This document shows, one piece after another, positions 1 through 8,860 of a DNA stretch of 10,761 nucleotides. The stretch is from contig JNEM01007127.1 in NCBI GenBank assembly GCA_000697335.1, positions 1 to 10,761 on the forward strand, in the 5' to 3' direction. The position numbers and the translations under genes are program-made. The DNA comes from Conidiobolus incongruus B7586 (Eukaryota > Entomophthoromycota > Entomophthoromycetes > Entomophthorales > Conidiobolaceae). Under the pieces are notes generated by a model. The model saw only the letters and a list, made by a program, of their open reading frames with translations, searched no databases and was not told the origin of the DNA. Each line of letters begins with the position of its first letter. The first letter of the stretch is position 1.

Positions 1-1515
1 TATTTTTTTTAAATAAGTTAAATATCATTAATAATAAACTTATAAATTTAAATAATGAATCTATTGACTAAATGAATATTTTGAAATTAATATTTTTTTA
101 ATTTCAACTAAAATAATTTAGTTATTATATTATTAAAATGGAATTCAATTAATTTATACAAAATAAAATATATTTATATAATAATTTCTAATTATATAGA
201 ATTAAATTATTCAATCTTATTTTGTTTTTTATTTAAAATTATATATTAGTAATATAATATATTTATGAATATTCTCAAGAATTTTATATAATGATATGAT
301 GATTTATAAAATATATAATCAAATTATAAATTTAAATTTATAATATATTAAGCAAATATAAGTTGATTGAAATAGAATTTCAAAATTTAGGCAATACCAG
401 AGAAACTTATTTAAATATATTTAAAAAGAAGGTATTTGGAAAATTTAAGTTATCATTCATTAATAATATGTGTGAAATTTTAACAAAACGCTATAACCTT
501 TAATATAAAATTATTTGATTTGATATAATTAAATATCACAGAATGTGACAGTCAATATTTATTTTTTATAATTCCAGTGTAATCTCACCGTATATAGGGG
601 TTTTAAGATTAGTGTGTTTTTAGGGAAAGAAATAGTTTTCTTTTAACTAATATATTATAAGAAAAGAAATTTTAAATTGAATATAATAAATTAATTGTGA
701 ATTTAATTTGAAAATGATCATATTTTTCAAATCAAATTATCCATATTAATAACTAATTAAAAAGTGCCCATTTGTAGAATGTCACACAAATTATTAACAA
801 TTATATTGCGAGTTAATAAAAATCAAGATTAAAATTAAACTGTATTTGTAATAATTTCAAAGATATTAGATTCATTATTATTAGAGTATTATGAGCTGAA
901 AATATTTGATACTTATTAAAATTTAATCATAATGAATAATTGATTGCCTTATATATATTGAAAAACTTTCTAGTTTCAAGAGCAAAGAGATTAAAATTCA
1001 ATTTGATAATATTGTGGTTGTAGTAAAATCAATATTTTTCCAATTTTATAATTTATATTTTGCAATTTATTCGGAAATTTATTTTAGTATGGAAACTAAG
1101 ATAAATTATTTTCCACAATCAATTTTATATATTTGGTTCGAAAGTTTAGCATAAAATTTTACTAAACAATGGAATATTTTTATTTTAAACAGATTAGTAA
1201 CAGCAAGAGAAGTGTATTATTAATCTTGAGCATGTTCTTGTACATCTTACTTGAAAATAAAATTAGAGTATTAATCAAGTCTAAAATCATTTGTCGATTA
1301 AATCAAATAAGCATAGCATTTGAATATATTGATTGTGAAGATAAATAGAAAATAATGTTGAAATATTGAATAATATAATATGTAAAACAGTATATATTTA
1401 TAAATACTTTTGTTTCAGACATATGCAAAATCAATTATAGTTGTGTTGTAGATTTCTAATTCAATTGTATCCAGTCTCGAGTTAGTATTCATTTTAATTC
1501 GACAGGGTTCTAGTT

Positions 1516-1587
1516 TATCGACTGATAAAGTATAAGTTGTAACATTTAAGAGTGAGTATGATACGCTAGGTGGTTAAATATCGACTG
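1516..1587. repeat. Two copies of the 9-mer TATCGACTG
   Basis: TATCGACTG occurs at 1516-1524 and again at 1579-1587, 63 bases apart, in the slightly G+C-richer stretch about 300-365 bases before the ERF2 start codon. In DNA this AT-rich, a repeated 9-mer with a CG core is mildly unusual and could be a paired factor-binding site. Chance is a serious alternative. Confidence 0.2.
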
Positions 1588-1805
1588 TGTGTAAGGATTG
1601 TTATTGAAGTTACAGGAGATTGAGTGGGCTAATGTAGTTTAAAACCATTTAACTGAATTGATTCATCACTTGAATGTTTCTGGCTGATCAATATTTTACA
1701 GATTGATACCACAATAGAAATTGGACTCAAGTGAAGATTAAGAATTGATTCTGATTCGGTGGTTCCTCAAATGATTTGATAAAAATAAAACCGTTGATTA
1801 TTTTT

Positions 1806-1880
1806 GTTAAATTTATTTCTTTCATTCATCATTTCGCTTTTAATTAATTCTAATATCCAACTCTTGTATTCATATTTCAA
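1806..1880 (+). promoter_or_regulatory. Pyrimidine-rich 5' leader of ERF2
   Basis: The 75 bases before the ATG are rich in T and C (TTTATTTCTTTCATTCATC-like), as is common just upstream of fungal start codons, where such tracts mark transcription start regions. An in-frame TAA at 1851-1853 lies ten codons before the ATG at 1881, so the reading frame cannot extend upstream without another exon. No clear TATA box was chosen because A/T runs are everywhere. Confidence 0.35.
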
Positions 1881-3223
1881 ATGTCTAAAAAATTGCCACC
1901 TGAGCCACATTCCCCTTTATCCCCACTAGAGCCTCCCCCTAATACTACTTCTCCTGATTCATCTCTAGAGCCTCCTATCAAATCTACTAATAATTCAATA
2001 TCCCAAAATCATCCAGACAATTATCTTCATCCCAGTATACAAACTCCCCAACCAAGTTTTCAACAATCTAAAATGACTTCTTCCACACAACAATTAGCTA
2101 CGACTTCCACAATTTCTCAAGAAGGACTTAGCCAAAATACCAAATTGAAACCCAATGGAAAACCTCCACGACTATATAAAGTTTACCCTTCAAACAATAA
2201 ATTTTTGCTCAAAGGCAGAATAGTCACAGGAAATCAACCTTGGTTATTTATTTTAGCTATATCTTTGATAATAATTCCTTCAGGGCTATTTTGCGGTTTT
2301 GTGTAAGCATTATTGAATTATCGATATATCTAACTGAACTAACACATTATATAGATCGCCCTATTTATGGTATCGACTAAGTCCTGCTGTACCGATAGTA
2401 TACGGTTATATTTTGCTACAAACACTCGCACTTATGTTTAAAACTTCTTTATCTGATCCGGGAGTAATATAATTTTTATCCAATATGAATATTTAATTGA
2501 TTTGTTTTTATTTAGATATTACCGAGAGATATGGAACAAATACGTAAGATTCATCCGGAATTTGCTGAGGAACTTCGACCCGACCCTTCAGGTGCTCCCC
2601 CAGCACTTCACTCCGTCAGAATAGTGAATGTTAACGGGGTTGAAGTAAAATTGAAATATTGCGAAACGTGTCATATTTATAGAGTTCCGAGGAGCTCACA
2701 TTGTCGTCAATGCGATAACTGTGTTGAAAATGAAGATCACCATTGCGTTTGGTTGAATAACTGCATTGGAAGGCGAAACTATCGATATTTTTTCTTATTT
2801 TTATTTTTTACCACGACTCTTGCTATCTATACTCTAGTTTTCAGCATCCTTCATCTTTATCTATTTAACTTGGAGCTATCCGAATCTCCCGATTATTTTG
2901 GCTTTGTCGATACGCTCCAACGAATCCCCGTGAGCATGGCACTTTGTATTTATAGCTTTGTTTTTACTAACTCTGTTGGCGCTTTATTTGGTTTTCACTG
3001 TTATCTCGTTTCCATCAACTTGACAACGCATGAAAAAATCAGAAATTCAGTTATGATCACACCTCATAAACCAGTGAATCCATTTGATAAAGGGAACATC
3101 GTTTATAATTGCTGGGATGTATTGTGTTTATCAGTACCTGAATGCTATGTCAATTGGAGAGAACGAGTTGATATTGAAAATGAACAATATGCTAACCATG
3201 TCGATCCCATATCTCGCAGCTGA
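1881..3223 (+). CDS. ERF2: Palmitoyltransferase ERF2 (DHHC protein acyltransferase), 3 exons
   Basis: Exons 1881-2302, 2355-2463 and 2516-3223 join to 412 aa. Known role of the family: Erf2, with its partner Erf4/Shr5, S-palmitoylates Ras and similar proteins at the ER/Golgi membrane. Seen in the sequence: a Ser/Pro/Thr-rich, probably disordered N-terminus (1-95); four membrane segments (about 121-140, 152-169, 267-292, 314-342); a DPG motif at 175-177 followed by PR (180-181); a complete cysteine-rich domain with C226, C229, H239, C240, C243, C246 and C260; the catalytic DHHC at 251-254; TTHE at 347-350 (the TTxE motif); and an NPFDKGN PaCCT-like motif near 365. Length is close to yeast Erf2 (359 aa) plus extra N-terminal disorder. 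The C-terminal tail after PaCCT is short. The ATG is the first in frame after a TAA at 1851. No defect seen, so the enzyme should be active. A Golgi DHHC paralogue is possible, but the PaCCT region and overall layout fit Erf2 best. Confidence 0.93.
2303..2354 (+). other. ERF2 intron 1 (52 bases)
   Basis: Donor GTAAGC and acceptor ATATAG, with CTAAC branch-like sites at 2330-2334 and 2339-2343. It splits a Val codon after two bases (residue 141) at the end of the first membrane segment. Without splicing, TAA follows at 2304, so retention ends the frame at once. Confidence 0.9.
2464..2515 (+). other. ERF2 intron 2 (52 bases)
   Basis: Donor GTAATA and acceptor TTTTTATTTAG. It falls between codons, directly after the glycine of the DPG motif, and splicing restores the family signature DPG-I-L-P-R-D across the junction, which is the main support for these splice sites. 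Retention would reach a stop within three codons. Confidence 0.92.
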
Positions 3224-4074
3224 CATTATAACCTGATGCCATACTCTCAAAATCACCATTCTTTAATTCCGCATTCTCATCTCGAACATATATTCATCAT
3301 CATTTTTTTGGGCTTTACTCATAGCCAAATCCATTTCGACTTAATTATTTCACCAAGTCTAATAATATTAATGGGAGATTGTTTTATTTTAAATCATTTA
3401 AAATTATTCAAATGCTTTCACTTAATTGAATATATAATATCCCTCTATATTCTTATTCTTAATTTGTATTTTTATCAAATAAATAATATTTTATAAAGTA
3501 TTATTACTAGTTACTATTTATTCAGATTGTATTTCACATGTATGAATTGAATTAATAATAATTATATTCAATAAATATTATAAATACTAAAGTTATATTT
3601 GGGATATTTGATAATTTGAAAAATGATTGATACATTAATGATTTTTCTTTACATAAAATTTTGAATAATTAAATAATAATTTTTTATTAGAGGGAATTTT
3701 ATTCAACATATATTTTATAAACAGGATATAAAATAATTCTAATTTTCACCAATTTACTCGTAGGCAAGAAATAATTCAAACCTAATTCAAGGATTATAAT
3801 ATTAAATTGACTAAAGCAATTATCTAAGGAATTATTATATATTAAAATTAATGAAACTTCAGGTATTGGAAATTCTCAATTTATAAAATTTTATTAATAA
3901 CTATGAGGTACATAACTTCAGAATATGATTAATATTTACAATTATATTATAATGAGTTATAATAATTGTTTAAATCATATAATTAAACTGATGTTATATT
4001 TTAGGATAAAATACAGTTTAAATATAAATCACTGTCTATTAATGAGTGTGTTATATTTAGAATTTGATACCTTA
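3224..4074. other. Tail-to-tail spacer between ERF2 and MDM1-like gene
   Basis: The two genes converge here, so the spacer should contain both 3' UTRs and both polyadenylation sites. The first 150 bases or so after the ERF2 stop keep a higher C content (probable 3' UTR), then the sequence turns strongly A/T-rich. An open frame at 3236-3496 codes for a hydrophobic low-complexity peptide with no family resemblance and is not annotated. Nothing else was seen. Confidence 0.65.
3478..3483 (+). terminator. Candidate poly(A) signal AATAAA for ERF2
   Basis: AATAAA lies about 255 bases after the ERF2 stop, with a second copy at 3570-3575. In A/T-rich DNA this hexamer arises easily by chance, and fungal 3' processing does not strictly need it. 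Position fits a 3' UTR of ordinary length. Confidence 0.25.
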
Positions 4075-7000
4075 TTACAAATGAATTGGGTCAGATATTA
4101 AATCCAATTCTTCAGAATTTAGATATTGATCGGAGATAGTGGCTAAACCTTCTGATTTGATGTTTGTTGAACTAACGTCCTCACTTAAGATGAGTTTAAT
4201 ATTATTTTCTATAAGTTGTAAAAATAATTGACGATTCAATTGCTTATACTGAAGCAAATTGAATAGTCTAGACATTGCAACGGTGCCATTGGAATCGCCA
4301 ACAATGGTAGAGATCCATGAAGGCATGCAGCTGACAAAGATCTGCTTAGCCAATCGCTTTGTGTCTTGCTTTTCAACTTCAGTTCGAATGACGGGAGTAT
4401 AGTTGGGATCTTCTGGAAATAAGGTGGCAGTAATGTTTTTAATAATATAGAGAAGATAATCCTCTGATTCATAAACTTGTGCAGCATCAACCAAGTATTT
4501 TTTGACGGTGAAGCCATATGACTGACGGATCATCTGTTTGAACATCTGAACAGCCTTACGTCTGAGCCATCGCTTTCCAGTGTCGAGATCGAACAGCTCA
4601 TGGAACACTCCAAAGAAACTTTCGATAAGGAGATCGATATCCGAGTCGAGTAAGCTTTGGATCTGAGATGAGACGTGGCCAAGAGATCGGTCGTTGGATG
4701 AAGGTTGTGGCGTTGCTAATGTGGATGATTCTGAAAGTATAGGAGAATGACCAGGCTCTAACTCGTCGATAAGAATCGATGGCGCTTTAGAACTGGATGG
4801 AGAGCTAGCGTCCACGATCGAGGCCGAGATGGAAGGAGAGCGATGATGTACCTCACGCGAAATGGCCGATTCAGAATAGCTCCGCGTGGGCCTTATAGAG
4901 GTCTTGAGCTTGTCAAAGCCGAGGCTAGGCAAAAATGACTTTGGAATCGTCATATGGTCGGGCTTGAAAAAGTTCTGAAGTGCAGCAGTCTGGCACAAGA
5001 GATGATCGATGATCAGACGAGTGATGTAGGCTTCGAGTTCTTGATGCAGCTTGCTGTTCTGGTTGATACCCAGTAAAGACCATTGTCGATTGGGAAACTG
5101 CATTTTCTGAACTTTGGGAAATTCGCTGCAGAGGGCGTTGTGCAGGTTGATGAAGTCAGCGAAGGACCGAGTGACCATCCAGCCTGAGTCGTCATTCTGA
5201 GATTCGATCTCCAAAATGAAAAGCTTGGAGCTTTCGGATGGAATAGCTAGACTCTGGATGAATGTGGATGCTTTGGAGGTAACCGATTGCGAATTGGGCT
5301 GGACTACTGGGCTGATTCTGACTCGAATACCCTTGAGATCTATATATGTGCCATTGGAAAGATTTTGAGAATGATCGAGGCTGGCATCCTGCACCATCTG
5401 CTCGACATTTCGAATTTGATTCTTCAAGCTCTCTGCCGATTGCTTCAACCTCTTGTATTCGGCCTTATTGGTACTCGTTTGGTCCAACTTATCTTCCACA
5501 ACAGCTAGCTGCTCATTCAATGATGCAAGCTGAGTAGCAAGAATGATTTCCCTATCTTGATCATATGTGATATCTGCCAATGATTCCACTTTGCTAGCTG
5601 TTTCGCTGTCCGATTTTGCAAAATCCTGTGAGATTTTTAGAGTATGATTTGATATAGGTTCGGACTCGGATTCGATGTTTAGTGGCTCAGAACACACGTT
5701 TGACTTTTCATTGATCGGATTCGACATCTCTGCTTGGTCATTGCTATTTTGAGACTCTGAAGGCTGACTATCTTCGGGGCCGCTTTGCAAAGAATCTGGG
5801 CAAAAATCTCGACTAAAATTTTCAAAATATGGACTAAGCTTGAATTCTCTGAAAAAGGGAACTTCAAGGATATGTTCAACTGATTTTTTCGCTTCCTCAA
5901 AGATTGTTGGTGTTGGGGAAATATAAATATCTGAGTTAATTCTATCCAGAATATCTTGACTAATGGGAACAGGAAATTTTGGGCTGCTTCCAAAGTGTAA
6001 ATTGTATAAAACCAGTGCATCTTCTTTGATACTGCTTTCATCGTTTTGACTATGAGAAAAAAAGCTATGAGCATTCATCCAAAATCTTAAAAATGGCGGT
6101 GCACCGATTTCATCCAGAAACTGCATAAATTCAGCCAGTGCATGACCTTGATATAGAACATCGGAAAGACTGAGAGAAATTGTTTCACTTTTAGAATTAG
6201 TGGAATCATAATTAACAATGCTTATGTTCTTGTCGTCGTCTTCAGAAGATAGGTTCAACGATATCTCAAGAAGTATCTCGGGACATGTAGGAGCCTTATT
6301 GAGTCGATCCACTGCAGGATCAAGGAAAAACCAATCACGGATCAGCTTCTCTGATTTCAAGTGATCTCTACTAATGAACACATAGCCCACAATGTTATCT
6401 AACCACAGTTAGTAAAATATCCAAATGACTGGAATATTGTTCTTACTCTTTGAAAAGCTGTTCTTTTCATACAAGGTTACAGTGAGTCCGCCTTTAATGC
6501 GAGGATTTGCATCCCATTTCCTGAAATTAAGATTTTAATCAAAATAATAAGGTAACAGGAATAATATATGATTACAATTCAAAAGATTGGTACCAAACGG
6601 GATTTGATTCTGTCGGAAGAACCTTTGTTCGAAATCTTTGACCGCTATGCTGTATGCTACAATATAAACCTAGTATCTGATTGAGACTAAGATATTAAAA
6701 CCGAATGTTAAATGATTACCTTCAGCTGTTGAACTAAATACTTGTCTTGCTTCAATAATAGTCACTCTGAATTTGTTTGTTGCAAGATCATTATTTAAAT
6801 TGATCTCTGTATCGTGAATGTTTTTAGGGGCCAATGATGATATAATCAACTGATTAATGAAATCTGGCTCGCTGATCATATCAATAATTGGATCTAGAAC
6901 AGAGCCAGCTAAAATTTCTTTGAGCAATAACTGAAGCGCTTTGCTATTCATCTCTTTTTCAGGTAATAATTTTTGCATAATAAACAGAGATAGATCTTTC

Positions 7001-7673
7001 ATTAGTCGAGCCTGCAACTTTGAGCTTGACATTTCTGTAAAACGGGAATTGGGAAATTTTGAAATAAATTCTTCAAAGGTTAAATTTGAAGCCTCTAAAA
7101 TGCGATATTCTCTGACATGAATGATAAATGTATTACAAATAGTAAATACCATTAAAACAACTAAGTTAGAGTGATATGATTCGATATGGCTTCGAAAATT
7201 TGATACAATGTGGTTCAGGTTGGATTTAATACAATTTTCAAAATCTGAAGAATTGGAAAAATTTAATGTAGCATACCAGTAATTGATGTAGTTTTCTACT
7301 ATTTTATCCCTTAAAATTTGTATTTCTGGATTTAACTTTGGAGATATATCTAATTCGTGGTAACTAAATTCACTCTATACCAACTCAATTAGTCACTTAA
7401 ATTATTATTATACAGTGGATTTACCTCTATATTGGAAAAAATCAAGCTTTTTTGTAGTTCTTTGAATTTTCTAGCTAAGCTACTATTTTCATAATCTTCT
7501 GGTTCTGAATTAATGCTTAAAAAATAACCAAAGAGTAAACCTATCAGAAGCACAATGAAATAGAGGCTTAATCTAGAAGAAAGAATAATAGCTGTCACAG
7601 TCACAAGTATCGTTTTATGTGAAGAAGTAAGACGATGATACTGTGAAGGCAAAAGCAAAGAGAGATCTTTCAT
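4075..7673 (-). CDS. MDM1: Mdm1/SNX-RGS-type tether protein: TM, PXA, C2, RGS, PX, PXC; 5 exons
   Basis: Exons 7673-7425, 7374-6720, 6669-6576, 6520-6447 and 6398-4075 give 1131 aa, about the length of yeast Mdm1 (1127). Seen in order: hydrophobic hairpin or two short membrane segments (21-56); PXA domain (about 96-265, from PEIQILRDKIVENYINYWY); C2 domain (283-382, with FRTKV and NPVWYQSFEL); RGS domain (437-552, FMQFLDEIGAP and FLRFWMNAHSFF); coiled coil (640-696); PX domain (714-838, RSFADF at 768-773, then ELEAYI); Ser-rich linker (857-945); PXC/Nexin-C domain (947-1096). Known of the family: Mdm1 and SNX13/14/19/25 sit in the ER membrane and tether ER to vacuole/lysosome and lipid droplets; PXA plus PXC are proposed to carry lipid. 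The start ATG is preceded by an in-frame TAA four codons upstream. Odd points: the C2 domain, missing G-alpha contact residues in RGS, weak PX pocket, and G+C content much higher in the middle of exon 5 than in exons 1-2. The symbol rests on architecture, not on proven orthology. Confidence 0.9.
6399..6446 (-). other. MDM1-like intron 4 (48 bases)
   Basis: Reading on the minus strand: donor GTAAGA, textbook branch site CTAAC at 6412-6408, acceptor GGTTAG. It splits an Asn codon after its first base (residue 358). Splicing joins the third C2 loop to the exon that begins NIVGYVFIS, the usual 'xxIGxVxI' end of a C2 domain. A GTG at 6390-6388 is an internal Val, not a start. Confidence 0.9.
6521..6575 (-). 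other. MDM1-like intron 3 (55 bases)
   Basis: Donor GTAATC, acceptor TTAATTTCAG, branch-like CTTAAT ten bases before the end. It splits a Leu codon after two bases (residue 333), just after NPVWYQSFE of the C2 domain, and the frame continues as KWDANPRIKGGLTVTLYEKN. Confidence 0.88.
6670..6719 (-). other. MDM1-like intron 2 (50 bases)
   Basis: Donor GTAATC after GAAG, acceptor GATACTAG. Two earlier AG dinucleotides (in TTAG and TCAG) would shift the frame; only this one gives the continuous C2 strand G-LYCSIQHSGQRFRTKV. It splits a Gly codon after one base (residue 302). The two skipped AGs make this the least certain acceptor of the gene, but domain continuity supports it well. Confidence 0.85.
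7375..7424 (-). other. MDM1-like intron 1 (50 bases)
   Basis: Donor GTAAAT, branch-like CTAAT at 7392-7388, acceptor GGTATAG. It lies between codons after Glu83 and links the N-terminal membrane-anchor exon to the PXA exon, whose frame runs open from 7374 to the next donor. An alternative acceptor two bases on would put a TGA in frame at once. Confidence 0.88.
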
Positions 7674-8860
7674 AATATTGAGAGTTAGTTATGATATTTT
7701 AAATGAAAACTGATGATAATATTATTGAATAATAAAAACTTAGTAATATGTATGCATTAATTAATAATATGGGTTCTTTGCTTTGATTAATAACATTTTG
7801 CTAAGGCCTATTTATCATCAATAAAATATGGGATCAGTCTATTCTAATATATCAAATTTTATCAATCAATAGCCTTCAAAGCTAAAATAAGTGATAGATA
7901 GCAATAAATAGATATTTTTGGTAAACGTATGTAATATAATTAGAGTAATTTAAATTAATTATAAATATTTTGGAACGATAATTATTTTCATTTTCGTAAT
8001 TTATTGTTTAATAAATTACAGCTATTATTATTATTAAATGAAAAATAATTTAAAACCTCAAATTTTGATTTTCTAAAAATTGATGTGAGGTGATGTGTTT
8101 TAAGGAATCAAATGTGTTAAAATTATAAAATAAAGAGTATAAACTATTTGACATATTAATATGATAATTAAGCAGTTTATTTATCTATAATTTTTCAATA
8201 TTAATAGATAAATTACAAAAATAATTCAAACTGATTTTTCTACTTTATAATTTATCATTAAAAATCAAATAAATCATAATGATTGAAATTAAAGAAAAAT
8301 TATTAGAATTTTATGTATACTATGTATTCATGAGTTGATTGGAATAATTAATTATCTATATTTATATTTTTATATTAGATTAAGTAACCTAATATAAATT
8401 TTTATATATTGAAAATTAAATAAGAAAAAAGAGTAAATGAATTAATGTACTTGACATTGTACAATTTGATGATCAATTGATAAATCAACATAATATCAAA
8501 TATAGCTAATGTAGTTTTTAACATATAATTAATATTTTTGTAAGCTATTTGTAATATTTAGTAATATGATTACATCTAGAAATAATGATTGATGTAATTG
8601 ATTAAATGTATAGAATACCAAGTCAAAATAAATAAGTCTATTATGATAGATGGTAACTGAATTTTTAGAGCAATACCCCGAAAAATCAAATAATGAATTT
8701 AATTGTGATAAGAGTTAACTCATACATTTAACTAACTGATAAGTGTGACAATTATGATATAAAAGTTAAATGTTAAAATGATTAGATATTGTTTATAGAA
8801 ATATGTGCTTCATGATTGAATGATATTAAAACATCACTTTCATTTGTTATCTTAAACTAT
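7674..8860. other. AT-rich spacer between MDM1-like gene and SEC66
   Basis: Both neighbours are on the minus strand, so the low-coordinate end should carry the MDM1-like promoter and the high-coordinate end the SEC66 3' UTR. No gene-sized open frame, tRNA or transposon was seen. No convincing TATA box or AATAAA (minus strand, just below 8861) stands out from the A/T background. One short inverted repeat is listed separately. Confidence 0.65.
8369..8398. repeat. Short perfect inverted repeat, 10-bp arms
   Basis: TTTATATTAG at 8369-8378 is followed after ten bases by its exact reverse complement CTAATATAAA at 8389-8398. It could fold as a hairpin and lies roughly 460-490 bases past the SEC66 stop, so it may or may not be in a transcript. 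The arms are almost all A/T, which makes chance plausible. Confidence 0.3.

Larger units (their letters stand above)
1..1880. other. AT-rich intergenic region upstream of ERF2
   Basis: No open frame of useful length, tRNA-like fold, transposon or clear repeat family was seen on either strand. Bases 1-1400 are almost uniformly A/T with short homopolymer runs. From about 1430 the G+C content rises modestly and the sequence becomes less repetitive, which suggests that promoter and 5' leader sequence of the downstream gene lies in about 1430-1880; this is inference from composition only. The region holds one short direct repeat and a pyrimidine-rich leader, listed separately. Confidence 0.7.

Noticed and set aside
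296-302. ATGATGA, a C-box-like start of a C/D snoRNA
   Set aside because: No CTGA D box or closing stem at suitable distance; such heptamers are frequent in this composition.
620-625. TTAGGG telomere-like hexamer
   Set aside because: A single copy in A/T-rich DNA; no tandem array.
1552-1701. Possible 5' UTR intron of ERF2 (GTGAGTAT donor, TTTTACAG acceptor)
   Set aside because: The signals look good but the length (150 bases) is about three times that of every supported intron here, and no coding frame tests it. RNA-seq would decide.
3236-3496. Plus-strand open frame of 86 codons just after ERF2
   Set aside because: The peptide is a hydrophobic I/L/F/H low-complexity run that fits chance translation of A/T-rich 3' UTR; no motif, no family resemblance, and it lies 12 bases after the ERF2 stop.
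5287-5537. Two overlapping plus-strand open frames
   Set aside because: They are antisense shadows of the coiled-coil/PX part of the MDM1-like exon, which has strong domain support on the minus strand.
5679-6074. Minus-strand open frame of 131 codons
   Set aside because: It overlaps the RGS-coding frame in another phase and has no domain character; the same applies to the minus-strand frames at 4236-4517 and 5013-5195.
6388-6390. GTG as start codon of a separate 771-aa protein
   Set aside because: It is an internal Val codon; the upstream exons complete the C2, PXA and membrane-anchor parts through clean splice sites in matching phase.
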